A stretch of 64,000 nucleotides of DNA from Candidatus Endowatersipora endosymbiont of Watersipora subatra (GTDB taxonomy: Bacteria > Pseudomonadota > Alphaproteobacteria > Rhizobiales > Rhizobiaceae), in NCBI RefSeq assembly GCF_964026585.1, contig NZ_OZ032160.1:496001-560000 (forward strand). Direction: 5' to 3'. Below, in pieces: positions 30,748-40,638 of the stretch. The notes under the pieces were generated by a model. The model saw only the letters and a program-made list of their open reading frames with translations, searched no databases and was not told the DNA's origin. Position 1 is the first letter of the stretch. Every line of letters starts with the position of its first letter. The position numbers were made by a program, and so were the translations under genes.

Positions 30748-31665
30748 TTGTTCGCTTTTGCTCCAGCTAAAATCAACCTTTATCTTCATATTCTTGGTCA
30801 ACGCCAAGATGGATATCATTTTTTGAAAACGCTTGTTGTATTTTGCGATGTAGGGGACCGGATAACTGTGATTCCCTCGCAGCGCCAGCGCCTTAGACTG
30901 AGGATTACCGGTCCTTTTGCTTGTCATTTGCCTGTTTCATCATCCAATTTAGTCTGGCGAGCCGCCAAAATGCTTTATAAGATGACTTCAGGTCCTAAAG
31001 CTCATGCAATTTTACATCTGGAAAAAAAACTACCGGTTGCTTCAGGTCTTGGAGGAGGATCAGCTGATGCTGCTGCAACTCTTCGTATTTTGACGAAGTT
31101 TTGGAAAATGAACTCATATAAAGCGATCGTGGAAGAACGTGCACTAACATTAGGAGCAGATGTACCGATGTGTCTCTCTAGTATTCCTGCTTATATTTCT
31201 GGTATTGGAGAAATAATCCAGCCTGTTTTATTGCCTTCATTGTCACTTGTGCTCGTGAATCCAGGACGAGGTTTATCGACAGCGGATGTCTTCAAAAAAC
31301 CGGATCTCTCCCCCCCAAAAAAAAATTTAAGAGAGATGCAACTAAAATCGATCCCTATCTTTACAAATTCATTTGATCTTGTTGAGTATCTGAGTTGTTG
31401 TCACAACTCTCTTGAGAGAGTTGCAAAGAATATAATGCCTGAGATCTGTAAGTGTCTTGACGCTCTATCCTCACAATCTGGACTGATGCTTTCTAGAATG
31501 TCTGGTGCTGGTCCAACCTGTTTTGGTATTTTTTCTAAGCCTGAAGATGCTCAACAAGCCCGAATTGCAATCGCTTCCCAATATCCGCAATGGTGGGTTC
31601 AATATACGCAAACACGAACACAACGAGTTGAAGAAAATTTTCACATCAAGAAAGGTAGAATGTAG
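30748..31665 (+). CDS. ispE: 4-diphosphocytidyl-2-C-methyl-D-erythritol kinase
   Basis: GHMP kinase of the non-mevalonate isoprenoid pathway. The protein (305 aa) starts FAFAPAKINLYLHILGQRQDGYH, the family N-terminus, and has the ATP-binding glycine loop PVASGLGGGSADAAA. The third GHMP motif is MSGAGPTCFGIF. The start is a TTG at 30748 with GGAG 9 bp upstream; no ATG fits the homologous start. The coding sequence contains a run of 7 C and 9 A (31310-31325) that is in frame here, yet is an obvious frameshift hotspot. With dxs at 40.6 kb it shows that the pathway is kept. Confidence 0.96.
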   Translation: MFAFAPAKINLYLHILGQRQDGYHFLKTLVVFCDVGDRITVIPSQRQRLRLRITGPFACHLPVSSSNLVWRAAKMLYKMTSGPKAHAILHLEKKLPVASGLGGGSADAAATLRILTKFWKMNSYKAIVEERALTLGADVPMCLSSIPAYISGIGEIIQPVLLPSLSLVLVNPGRGLSTADVFKKPDLSPPKKNLREMQLKSIPIFTNSFDLVEYLSCCHNSLERVAKNIMPEICKCLDALSSQSGLMLSRMSGAGPTCFGIFSKPEDAQQARIAIASQYPQWWVQYTQTRTQRVEENFHIKKGRM

Positions 31666-31757
31666 AATATCGCGCGGAAGCTTGTTTTCAAGATGATTTC
31701 CTATTAATAGAGTAGAAGATCATTCAGACAAACCGTTTTTTTCCTTGAAAGAGTTCT

Positions 31758-33404
31758 ATGGCTTCTCAGTTTATTTATCATATGCAGAATTTAAACAAGC
31801 TTTACACAGGAGGAAAGAAGGTTCTCGATAATATGCAATTATCGTTTTATTCGAATGCTAAAATTGGGGTATTAGGGCCGAATGGTTCAGGTAAGTCGAC
31901 CTTGCTTAAAATTATGGCAGGGATTGATAGGGACTTTTCAGGTGAGGCCTGGTCGTCAGAAGGAACTAAGATTGGCTATCTAGCGCAAGAACCTGAGTTA
32001 GATAGTAGGAAGACCCTTCGTGAAAATGTGATGGATGGTATAGCCGATAAGACCGCACTCTTGGAACGCTACAATGAATCAATGATGAATTATTCAGATG
32101 AGGTTGCCTCTTTGCAAGATCAAATTGACTCTGAAGGTCTTTGGGATTTGGATATCAAAGTTGATGCCGCTATGAGTGCCCTGCAGTGCCCTGATACTGA
32201 TATGCCAGTTCAACTTCTTTCAGGAGGCGAGCGTCGCCGTGTAGCATTATGCCGTCTACTCTTATCTGAACCTGACTTGCTTCTGCTGGATGAGCCTACG
32301 AATCACTTGGATGCGGAAACTATTTCTTGGCTAGAACAACACTTGCGAGAATTTAAAGGAGCGGTTGTGATGGTGACTCATGATCGCTATTTCTTGGACA
32401 ATGTGACCAACTGGATTCTGGAGCTGGATCGAGGTCATGGTATTCCATATGAAGGGAACTATTCAGCTTATCTAGAGAAAAAGAAAAAAAGGATGATTCA
32501 AGAAGGACGTGAGCAAGATGCCCGTATGCGTCAGTTAGATCGCGAGCGAGAATGGATAGGACAATCTCCGAAAGCTCGTCAGGTGAAATCAAAGGCTCGT
32601 ATCAATAAATATCATGAACTCGTTGAAGCTGCTAATGAACGAAAGCCAACGGATAACCAAATTTTTATTCCAGTAGCAGAACGTCTAGGACAGATCGTAA
32701 TTGAAGCGAACTGTCTCAGTAAAGGATTTGATAAGCGCCCACTGATTGAGAATTTAAATTTTAAACTACCTGCTGGTGGCATTGTTGGTATTATCGGGCC
32801 TAATGGTGCAGGCAAGTCCACGCTTTTTAAAATGATTACAGGTGAAGAAACGCCAGACAGTGGAACCATACGGATAGGTGAAACCGTAAAACTTGGATAT
32901 GTGGATCAAAATCGGGATTCTCTTGATGCTTGTAAAACTGTCTGGGAAGAAATTTCCGGCGGCGCAGAACTGATCAAACTTGGCAGACATACAATAAATA
33001 GTCGTGCCTATGTGAGCTCGTTTAACTTCAAAAAAGGTGATCAGCAGAAAAAGATAGGAATGCTTTCCGGTGGTCAGCGTAACCGTATCCATCTTGCTAA
33101 GATGCTTAAGTCTGGTGCAAATGTTCTATTGCTAGATGAACCGACCAATGATTTAGATACGGAGACTCTTTCTTCTCTAGAGACCTCTCTCGAGGAATTT
33201 GGCGGATGTGCAGTTATTATTTCTCATGATAGGATGTTCCTAGATCGGTTAACCACGCACATCCTAGCCTTCGAAGGGCATTCACATGTTGAATGGTTTC
33301 AAGGGAATTTTGAGGACTATGAAAAGAGTAAAATCGCTCGCTTTAGTAAAAAAGCAAAGTCAAGCACTCCTAAACGAATTCATTTCAAATCGCTAAATCG
33401 TTAG
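31758..33404 (+). CDS. ettA: ABC-F protein EttA (energy-dependent translational throttle)
   Basis: Soluble tandem ATPase that binds the ribosomal E site and gates the first elongation step according to the ADP/ATP ratio. The 548-aa protein has two nucleotide-binding domains: Walker A GPNGSGKSTL and GPNGAGKSTL, signature motifs LSGGERRRVALCRLL and LSGGQRNRIHLAKML, and Walker B LLLLDEPTNHLD and VLLLDEPTNDLD. The EttA arm and linker (EGREQDARMRQLDRER, QSPKARQVKSKARI) distinguish it from other ABC-F types. It has no membrane segments. It is convergent with murA. Confidence 0.96.
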   Translation: MASQFIYHMQNLNKLYTGGKKVLDNMQLSFYSNAKIGVLGPNGSGKSTLLKIMAGIDRDFSGEAWSSEGTKIGYLAQEPELDSRKTLRENVMDGIADKTALLERYNESMMNYSDEVASLQDQIDSEGLWDLDIKVDAAMSALQCPDTDMPVQLLSGGERRRVALCRLLLSEPDLLLLDEPTNHLDAETISWLEQHLREFKGAVVMVTHDRYFLDNVTNWILELDRGHGIPYEGNYSAYLEKKKKRMIQEGREQDARMRQLDREREWIGQSPKARQVKSKARINKYHELVEAANERKPTDNQIFIPVAERLGQIVIEANCLSKGFDKRPLIENLNFKLPAGGIVGIIGPNGAGKSTLFKMITGEETPDSGTIRIGETVKLGYVDQNRDSLDACKTVWEEISGGAELIKLGRHTINSRAYVSSFNFKKGDQQKKIGMLSGGQRNRIHLAKMLKSGANVLLLDEPTNDLDTETLSSLETSLEEFGGCAVIISHDRMFLDRLTTHILAFEGHSHVEWFQGNFEDYEKSKIARFSKKAKSSTPKRIHFKSLNR

Positions 33405-33426
33405 GACGAATAAAGTTTTACTACCC

Positions 33427-34722
33427 TTAAGTTGAAGTTCTTACCCGTCGAATGTTTGCACCAATAGCGGATAGTTTTTCTTCCAAAAGTTCGAAGCCAC
33501 GATCTAGGTGATAAACTCTGTGTACTTCAGTCTCACCTGAAGCGCCGAGACCAGCGATAACAAGAGACATTGATGCACGAAGATCAGTAGCCATAACTGG
33601 AGCTCCAGATAAATTATTCACACCTATGACTCTTGCAGTTTGTCCGTTCACAGATATGTTAGCGCCGAGCCTTGTAAGTTCCTGTACGTGCATAAACCTG
33701 TTTTCAAATATCGTTTCTTTAATATGAGAAACACCATCTGCGCGTGTTGCCAATGCCATGAATTGAGCTTGTAAATCTGTAGGAAATCCAGGAAATGGAC
33801 CAGTTTTAACTAAAATGGGCTGAATGATAGAATCAGTTCTGGATATACGCAGTCCATCACTGTCTTCTTGAATGCAAGTACCACTCGTAGCCAGAACATC
33901 AAGTACCTGCTTTAATAAAGAAGACCGCGCATTTTTAAGAAAAATATCACCGCCTGTCATGGCAACACAAGCGGCAAAGGTTCCAGTTTCAATTCTATCG
34001 GGTAAAACTGTATGGGTTGTTCCGTGCAATGATGATACTCCCTTTATGATGAGTTTGGACGTTCCAATACCAGTAATCTTTGCTCCCATTTTGTTCAAAC
34101 ATTCGGCTAAGTCAGAAATTTCCGGTTCACGAGCTGCATTTTCGATAATTGTCTCGCCGTTTGCTAAGCTAGCAGCCATCATCATTACATGAGTAGCACC
34201 AACAGAGACTTTAGGAAAGCAGTAGTAAGAACCTTGTAACCCTTTGGGTGCTTTGGCAACTATATATCCAGAATCGATATCAATCTTTGCACCAAGTGCA
34301 TTGAGACTTTCAACAAACAGATCAATCGGGCGAGTTCCGATAGCGCATCCACCTGGGAGTGAAACCGTAGCAACACCCATCCGTGCTAAAAGGGGACCAA
34401 TGACCCAAAAGCTAGCTCGCATTTTCCGTACCAGCTCATAAGGAGCGATTGTGTTAACAATTTTGGCAGCGCAAAATTTTACCCTTCTACCTGTTAGATT
34501 AGAGCCATCAGTTTGATTATCCATAACATGGTAGTCAACACCGTGATTTGATAAGATAGATTGAAGAACGAATACATCAGCTAAGCGCGGAATATTTTCA
34601 AGAATCAAGGATTCATGAGTCAATAAAGAAGCTATCATCAGTGGTAATGTTGCATTTTTTGCTCCAGAAATAGGTATAATACCATTAAGGACACTATTTC
34701 CCTGAATTAGAATTTTATCCAT
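33427..34722 (-). CDS. murA: UDP-N-acetylglucosamine 1-carboxyvinyltransferase
   Basis: First committed step of peptidoglycan synthesis; adds enolpyruvate to UDP-GlcNAc. The protein is 431 aa. The catalytic cysteine (target of fosfomycin in sensitive species) is present in LPGGCAIGTRPIDLF. Other signatures are SGAKNATLPLMIASLL, FPGFPTDLQAQFMALA, IFENRFMHVQEL and ATDLRASMSLVIAGL. It is transcribed toward ettA and 86 bp separate its start from the end of purD. Together with glmS, glmU and mltG it implies a peptidoglycan wall. Confidence 0.98.
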   Translation of the reverse strand: MDKILIQGNSVLNGIIPISGAKNATLPLMIASLLTHESLILENIPRLADVFVLQSILSNHGVDYHVMDNQTDGSNLTGRRVKFCAAKIVNTIAPYELVRKMRASFWVIGPLLARMGVATVSLPGGCAIGTRPIDLFVESLNALGAKIDIDSGYIVAKAPKGLQGSYYCFPKVSVGATHVMMMAASLANGETIIENAAREPEISDLAECLNKMGAKITGIGTSKLIIKGVSSLHGTTHTVLPDRIETGTFAACVAMTGGDIFLKNARSSLLKQVLDVLATSGTCIQEDSDGLRISRTDSIIQPILVKTGPFPGFPTDLQAQFMALATRADGVSHIKETIFENRFMHVQELTRLGANISVNGQTARVIGVNNLSGAPVMATDLRASMSLVIAGLGASGETEVHRVYHLDRGFELLEEKLSAIGANIRRVRTST

Positions 34723-34807
34723 AGATAACCTCTGACGCTGAACCTAAAATAGGATTTAGAAAATCAAAATGATTCTTCAGAAAACTAGTTCCTAAAAAGG
34801 AATGTAC

Positions 34808-36085
34808 TTAATTGTTTTCTTTTTCTTGAATGCCCTGAAAACCAATATCTCTTCGGTAGAATCCCTCAGGCCAGTCTATTTTTTTGACAAAATCATAGGC
34901 TTTTTTTTGGGCTTCTAACAAGGTTCTTCCTAATGCAGTTACATTCAGGACGCGCCCTCTAATTGCTTGAATCTGATTGTTAATATGCTCTGTCCCTGCA
35001 TGAAAAACATGAACATTATCATGATCAATATTTTCTAGACCCTTAATTTGACTGTTTTTTTTGTATAGGCTAGGATAACCAGAAGCTGCCATCACAACAG
35101 TAAGGGCAATTTTATTAGACCAAATAGGAGTGACCTCTTTTAAACGTCCTTGTGCACAGTCCAGTAAAGTTGTTAGCAAGTCGCTTTGCAGCCGCATCAT
35201 CAAAACTTGGCATTCTGGATCTCCAAAACGAGTGTTATATTCGATTAATTTAGGACCATCATCTCCAATTATAAGTCCTGCAAACAAAATACCTGAAAAA
35301 GAAATCCCTGAATCGGATAAACCTTGAAGACTAGGTAAAATAATTGAGTTTAGGACCTGATTAACCATTGCATCATTAGCAAGAGGTGAGGGGGAATAGG
35401 CTCCCATTCCTCCGGTATTAGGTCCAGTATTACCGTCACCAACATGCTTGTAGTCCTTAGCCGTACCAAAAGGGATAGCATCCCTTCCTTCACATAGAAA
35501 GAACATTGACACCTCTTCTCCTGTTAGAAATTCTTCAATAATGACCTTCGATTTGCTTTTCTTGAACAGCCCATCAAAACAAGAATCAATAGCAATATAG
35601 GCTTCTTTAAGAGTTTTTGCGACCGTTACACCTTTTCCATCCGCTGGACCATCAGCTTTGATAACAAGTGGAATAGGGGTATGAGCAACATACTGTTTAG
35701 CACTGACTGCATCTGTAAAATAACGATAGTCAGCTGTCGGAACATTCATCTGGTCGCATAGAGTCTTTGTAAAATGTTTTGATCCCTCCAGTTGAGCCGC
35801 TGCAGACGATGGAGAAAATGTTAGAATGCCAGCATTGCGTAATGAATCCGTTAGACCTTCAATAAGAGGCGCTTCAGGCCCGATTACTACGAAGTTAATA
35901 TTCGTTAATTCGCAAAATGTGAGAACATCATCATGGTTACTAATATCAAGATCAATACGCTCAGAAATATTTTCTACACCACCATTACCAGGAGCTATAA
36001 ACAATTTTCTACATTTAGGGGATTGTGAAATCCTCCAGCCGAGGGCATGCTCGCGACCTCCTGATCCAATAAGAAGGATATTCAT
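34808..36085 (-). CDS. purD: Phosphoribosylamine-glycine ligase
   Basis: Second step of de novo purine synthesis, ATP-grasp enzyme. The chosen ATG at 36085 gives 425 aa and the family start MNILLIGSGGREHALGW; a longer frame to 36118 adds 11 residues. Motifs seen are IGPEAPLIEGLTDSL, KADGPADGKGVTVA, IIEEFLTGEEVS, DYKHVGDGNTGPNTGGMGAY and EYNTRFGDPECQVLM. The start lies 74 bp from the divergent ubiA start, so promoters for both must be in that short gap. Confidence 0.97.
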   Translation of the reverse strand: MNILLIGSGGREHALGWRISQSPKCRKLFIAPGNGGVENISERIDLDISNHDDVLTFCELTNINFVVIGPEAPLIEGLTDSLRNAGILTFSPSSAAAQLEGSKHFTKTLCDQMNVPTADYRYFTDAVSAKQYVAHTPIPLVIKADGPADGKGVTVAKTLKEAYIAIDSCFDGLFKKSKSKVIIEEFLTGEEVSMFFLCEGRDAIPFGTAKDYKHVGDGNTGPNTGGMGAYSPSPLANDAMVNQVLNSIILPSLQGLSDSGISFSGILFAGLIIGDDGPKLIEYNTRFGDPECQVLMMRLQSDLLTTLLDCAQGRLKEVTPIWSNKIALTVVMAASGYPSLYKKNSQIKGLENIDHDNVHVFHAGTEHINNQIQAIRGRVLNVTALGRTLLEAQKKAYDFVKKIDWPEGFYRRDIGFQGIQEKENN

Positions 36086-36159
36086 TTTTTCAACCGTTTT
36101 CTGTGTGTTTACACTCACAAATTTACTTACTTTATTTCAAAATCGAATGCCAGATTGCC

Positions 36160-37175
36160 ATGGATTCTGAGACTCAACAAAAAAAAATCAAGAACTTTCA
36201 GATGAAAGATGCAATGATGAATCTCTGGGTTTACCGCATTCTACCAGATTTTCTATGGCCATATGCTCAATTAGCGCGCTGGGATCGGTCTGTTGGTTGG
36301 TGGTTACTGCTTTGGCCCTGTTGGTGGTCGTTATCTTTAGCCTTGAAAAATGGTAAAATTGAAGATTTATGTTCCCAATTACTTCCGGAATGGCCATTTA
36401 TATTTGGGGCTACGGTTAGTTTTAGCCTCTTTGGCCTCGGTGCAATCACAATGCGCGGAGCGGGTTGCACCTACAATGATATTGTGGATGTTGATATTGA
36501 TATGAAAGTGACACGCACAGTATACAGACCCATTTCGTCAGGTAGAGTGAAAAAAAGTCAGGCAAAGTATTTTTTATTACTGCAAGCAATAATAGGAGCT
36601 TTAATTTTGTTAGCTCTTTGCTGCCTGGGTAGAAGGTTTAACAGTTTTGCTATGTGTTTAGGAATAATATCTTTGGTCATCATAGCCTTATATCCTTTCG
36701 CCAAACGGGTGACTTATTGGCCTCAGTTGATCTTGGGTCTTGCTTTTTCTTGGGGTGGGTTAATGGGATGGGCCGTTCTGTATAGCTCATTATCTACGTC
36801 AGCTTACTTTCTCTATATTGGATCTATTTTTTGGGTAATCGGTTATGATACAATTTATGCACATCAGGATAAAGAGGATGATATTCTCGTTGGCGTAAAG
36901 TCAACGGCTTTATTATTTAAAAAAAAACAAAAATAGCGATTCTCATTCTTTATGCACTTGCTTTACTGTTTTTTTTCATGGCTTATGTATATGCAAAGGC
37001 TGGATGGTTCTCTTATTTTGGGCTTTTTATTGGTACAGGACATATGATTTGGCAGCTAATACGTCTTGATATCGATAATGCGTCTCAATGTTGGAAGGTT
37101 TTTCAGTCAAATAGTGATTTTGGATTCATACTCTTTATTGGTCTGTTGATTGATATACTGATCAAGTTCCTGTGA
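36160..37175 (+). pseudogene. ubiA: 4-hydroxybenzoate polyprenyltransferase, split by a frameshift in a poly-A run
   Basis: Membrane prenyltransferase attaching the polyprenyl tail to 4-hydroxybenzoate in ubiquinone synthesis. The first frame (ATG 36160 to TAG 36934-36936) carries both aspartate motifs, YNDIVDVDIDMKV and DTIYAHQDKEDD, and several membrane helices. It then stops after ALLFKKKQK. The homologous C-terminus continues in the -1 frame as TKIAILILYALALLFFFMAY... to a TGA at 37173-37175. The switch point is nine consecutive A (36919-36927); ten A would restore one frame. The downstream part is well conserved, so this is a fresh mutation, transcriptional slippage or a sequencing error, not an old pseudogene. 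Confidence 0.9.
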
Positions 37176-37241
37176 AATATGAAATTCTTTAAACAAAACT
37201 TAAGGTGCAATCTTATTACTCAATGAACAAAGTCAGATAAA

Positions 37242-38675
37242 CTACTTTAAAAGTTTTCCTGGATTCATAATATATCCAGGATCAAATGATTGTTTGATCT
37301 TCTTCATCATTGATAAAGCAATAGGGTCTTTTATCTGTTCTAGTTTATCTGTTTTCATCTGCCCAATTCCATGTTCTGCAGAAATGGATCCCTGAAATTT
37401 CTCTACTATTTCATAGATACAAGTCTGTATTTCTGCTTCATGTTTATAGAAGTCAGCACTATTCCAATCCACTGGTTGCGTAATATTATAATGTAGATTC
37501 CCATCCCCTAAATGGCCAAAATTGCAAATACGAGCACCAGGTATTAAGTTCATAATTGCTCTATCTGCCTGGTTTATAAAGGAAGGAATGGTATTAAGAG
37601 GTAGAGAGATGTCATGCTTAACTGACGCCCCTTGCGATTTTTGTGATTCAGATAAAGTTCTCCGCAAGCGCCAGAATGATTCGTTCTGATCAGATGAAAG
37701 AGAAACATTATCTTCAATTATCAGATCATTTTTGTAAGCAAAGGTCAAGATAGTTTTCAATTTATCGTAAGCATCTTGATTGGATATTCTAGAGGAAATC
37801 TCTATGAGGACATACCATGGTGCTGTCCTTATGAAGGGGCGCTGAATATTATCAGCTTTATATTTCAATGTAAACTCCATGGCTAGAGATGACATGAGTT
37901 CAAATCCTGTCAACTCACCACCCGCAATAAATTGCGATTGATTGAGTAACTGAAGTGCCTGTGAAGGGGTTTCCAAACACACCAGTGCCACTTTTTGGCC
38001 TCTCGGTTTAGAACATAATTTTAAGATCGCTTTTGTGATAATCCCTAGTGTACCTTCAGCGCCGATAAAGAGATTTTTTAAATCAAAGCCAGTATTGTCT
38101 TTACGCAAACAGCTCAAGCCATTCCAAATATCACCATTGGGCAGAACGACTTCTAGCCCCATGATCAGTTCACGCGTATTGCCATAAGCTAAAACTCCCA
38201 TCCCACCCGCATTGGAACTAATATTGCCACCGATCTGGCAACTACGATCTGATCCCAAGAATAAAGGAAAAAGACGGTTAACCTCATCCGCTTTTTTTTG
38301 TACATCTCGTAAGATTGAGCCCGCTTCAACTCCCATTGTATTAGTTTCAAGGTCTGGTTCTAAAATCAAGTTCATCCGCTCCATTGAAACGATAATCTCG
38401 TTTTTATCCCCTCCATTCAGAGGGAGTGCTCCACCGGATAATCCTGTATTTCCCCCCTGTGGAATAATTCCTATTCTTGTCTTTGTTGCCAGCTTAAGGA
38501 TATTTGAAACCTGCTTGACTGTACTAGGTTTCAATACCAACTGTGCTGGATTATTATAGCGACCCCGTGCATCCCTTGTGTAAGGATGAACATCTTCTGA
38601 CGTTGTTAGAGTGTATCTTTTACCAACAATGGTTGAAAATTCATCAATCAAACCTGGATTTATTAGACAGGTCAT
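37242..38675 (-). CDS. FAD-linked oxidase (D-2-hydroxyacid / D-lactate dehydrogenase type)
   Basis: Flavoprotein of the GlcD/D-2-hydroxyglutarate dehydrogenase superfamily. The 477-aa protein has the FAD-binding domain with PQGGNTGLSGGALPLNGGD and GGNISSNAGGMGVLAYGN. The C-terminal domain carries the metal-binding motifs CNFGHLGDGNLHYN and SISAEHGIGQMKTDKL, and it ends MNPGKLLK. The substrate cannot be fixed by eye; D-2-hydroxyglutarate, D-lactate or glycolate are possible. In alphaproteobacteria it typically follows the Sua5 gene, as here (gap 21 bp), suggesting an operon. Confidence 0.9.
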   Translation of the reverse strand: MTCLINPGLIDEFSTIVGKRYTLTTSEDVHPYTRDARGRYNNPAQLVLKPSTVKQVSNILKLATKTRIGIIPQGGNTGLSGGALPLNGGDKNEIIVSMERMNLILEPDLETNTMGVEAGSILRDVQKKADEVNRLFPLFLGSDRSCQIGGNISSNAGGMGVLAYGNTRELIMGLEVVLPNGDIWNGLSCLRKDNTGFDLKNLFIGAEGTLGIITKAILKLCSKPRGQKVALVCLETPSQALQLLNQSQFIAGGELTGFELMSSLAMEFTLKYKADNIQRPFIRTAPWYVLIEISSRISNQDAYDKLKTILTFAYKNDLIIEDNVSLSSDQNESFWRLRRTLSESQKSQGASVKHDISLPLNTIPSFINQADRAIMNLIPGARICNFGHLGDGNLHYNITQPVDWNSADFYKHEAEIQTCIYEIVEKFQGSISAEHGIGQMKTDKLEQIKDPIALSMMKKIKQSFDPGYIMNPGKLLK

Positions 38676-38696
38676 GAGGTTTATATCCTAATATTT

Positions 38697-39674
38697 TTAT
38701 CTTGAAGCAGCTCGTTTTAAACGATCATTAACAGCAGCACCTAATCCCTCAAAAGGGATTGGTTGTACAAGAATTGAGGATGCATCGGTTTTATCCAGTT
38801 CTGAAAGCATAGCAAAAAGATTTTTTGCAGCCTCTACGAGATTTCCACTGGTGCTAAGATTACGTACTGCAACACATGTCTGTTCGTGGATCGGTTGTTG
38901 TCCAAAAGCAAGTAGTGCATCTTTAGGATTAATGCTAATGCTGTTTACATTTAATTTTAGAGGTTTTGAAGGGGCATAGTGTGATAATAGCATACCAGGT
39001 GCTATAATAGAGCCCTCTTTTTTCTTCAGATTCATAGATTTAAATTTCTGTTTTAGGATTAATTCAATATCTTCACTTGCTATCCCCCCCTCACGTAGGA
39101 GAAAACAGCCAAGATCATCAATCTGAATGATAGTAGATTCTAGTCCAACTATACAGGGCCCTGCATCAAGAATAACATCCACAGAATCACCAAGACTATC
39201 TTGAACATGTGATGCACGTGTTGGACTCAGTTTACCTGAAACATTAGCACTAGGAGCCGCTAGAGGTTTCTGAAGAAGTTCTGATAAGGTTGCCATGACT
39301 CCCTGTGGTTGACGAAGCGCAATCGTTTTGAGATCAGAAGTTAGGACAGGGCTGATTCCACTACTATCATTCAATGGGACGACGAGTGTCAACGGTCCTG
39401 GCCAAAATGCTAAGGCCAGATGCTCGGCAATGGCATTGAACTGACCATACTTATGGGCCATAGCGAGATTAGAAACATGGATAATCAGAGGATTAAAAGA
39501 TGGTCTGTTTTTGACTGTATAAATACGGACCACAGCCTCACAGTTGGTAGCATCAGCTGCCAGACCGTAAACTGTTTCTGTTGGCACTCCAACCAACTGG
39601 CCATCATAAAGCGCAGTTCTTGCCGCGTTTAAGCCTTCCATTAACGAGGTTTGAATATCAAAGAGCACACCCAT
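38697..39674 (-). CDS. Threonylcarbamoyl-AMP synthase (Sua5/YrdC family)
   Basis: Makes the threonylcarbamoyl-adenylate used for the t6A37 modification of ANN-decoding tRNAs. From the ATG at 39672-39674 it is 325 aa: an N-terminal YrdC domain (VGVPTETVYGLAADATN, KNRPSFNPLIIHV, AFWPGPLTLV, RQPQGVMATLSELL, PLAAPSANVSGKLSPT) plus a C-terminal Sua5 domain (APGMLLSHYAPSKPL). This two-domain form is Sua5 type, longer than TsaC. A TTG at 39710 extends it by 12 residues without family similarity. It lies upstream of the FAD-linked oxidase. Confidence 0.95.
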   Translation of the reverse strand: MGVLFDIQTSLMEGLNAARTALYDGQLVGVPTETVYGLAADATNCEAVVRIYTVKNRPSFNPLIIHVSNLAMAHKYGQFNAIAEHLALAFWPGPLTLVVPLNDSSGISPVLTSDLKTIALRQPQGVMATLSELLQKPLAAPSANVSGKLSPTRASHVQDSLGDSVDVILDAGPCIVGLESTIIQIDDLGCFLLREGGIASEDIELILKQKFKSMNLKKKEGSIIAPGMLLSHYAPSKPLKLNVNSISINPKDALLAFGQQPIHEQTCVAVRNLSTSGNLVEAAKNLFAMLSELDKTDASSILVQPIPFEGLGAAVNDRLKRAASR

Positions 39675-39846
39675 TACCCATAAGAACCGTAAGAAAATGC
39701 ACAAGTCCAACTGATAAATTTTGATTTATATGTATGATGGTCTCACATCTATAAATACTTCTTTTAAAGAGCTCTATTACTTTTAACGAAACATATTTTG
39801 AAGGATGATAGTTTCTAGCTACTCTTCGATTCAGATCAGAATCTGA

Positions 39847-40551
39847 TTAATTTGCACTAGATAACAAACGTAATAATTTCTGTTTTGCAATCTTCATATC
39901 TTCACCATGCCCTATTGTTCCCCAAAATTTGCCTGATGAATCCATGAGATAGACTGATGAAATATGGTTCATTACATAGTCCTCATCCTTAAAAGAGACT
40001 TTTTCAGCGAAGATACCCCAAGCCTTAATAATTTTTTCAATCTGATTTTTTGATCCTGTAATTCCCGTGATTCGTTTATTAAATGCCGATAAATAAGCTG
40101 ATAAGATTTCAGGTTTATCCCTCATTGGATCAACGGTAACAAAATATGCATCGATTTTGTCTGCTTCATGACCAATTTGATCGAGCCATAAACCAATTTG
40201 ATGTAAAGTAGTTGGGCATATATCTGGACAATGTGTAAAACCGAAAAAAAGAATATGAGGCCGTCCTTTCATATCATCCCAAGTGATCTGAGTTCCATTC
40301 GCTCGCAAGGCTGAAAAGGGACCGCCAATACTCGTTTTTTCTATAATAGTTTTCTCATCTTCTCCCCATTGTTCTAAACTCCAGTTTACGGTCAAATAAG
40401 AGAAAAAAAAACAAGCAGGAAAATCGAACCCCACAGAGTGTAGTGCATTCTCTTCATTATTTCTCTTCATTCTCCTATTATAAATTCTATTATACATGAT
40501 AAGACGCCTCTCATACCTCGAAAACAGGAGGATAGGCGATACCTTAGTCAA
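39847..40551 (-). CDS. SCO1/SenC family copper chaperone
   Basis: Thioredoxin-fold copper chaperone for assembly of the CuA centre of cytochrome c oxidase. The copper ligands are intact: the CxxxC in FFGFTHCPDICPTTL and the distal histidine in DYVMNHISSVYLMD. The catalytic domain starts near residue 75 and runs to the end. The N-terminal part is odd: a basic stretch (YNRIYNRRMKRN) and a short hydrophobic, phenylalanine-rich segment that could be a degenerate membrane anchor. Several in-frame ATGs exist (40551, 40497, 40470), so the start is uncertain. No cox gene is in the window. Confidence 0.9.
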   Translation of the reverse strand: MTKVSPILLFSRYERRLIMYNRIYNRRMKRNNEENALHSVGFDFPACFFFSYLTVNWSLEQWGEDEKTIIEKTSIGGPFSALRANGTQITWDDMKGRPHILFFGFTHCPDICPTTLHQIGLWLDQIGHEADKIDAYFVTVDPMRDKPEILSAYLSAFNKRITGITGSKNQIEKIIKAWGIFAEKVSFKDEDYVMNHISSVYLMDSSGKFWGTIGHGEDMKIAKQKLLRLLSSAN

Positions 40552-40638
40552 AAATACATGAAGTATTAATTCTTGTCTTTCACTTTATCAAAATCAAAAA
40601 ACATAAATCATGCATTTAATTAATATTAGTCAACTAAA

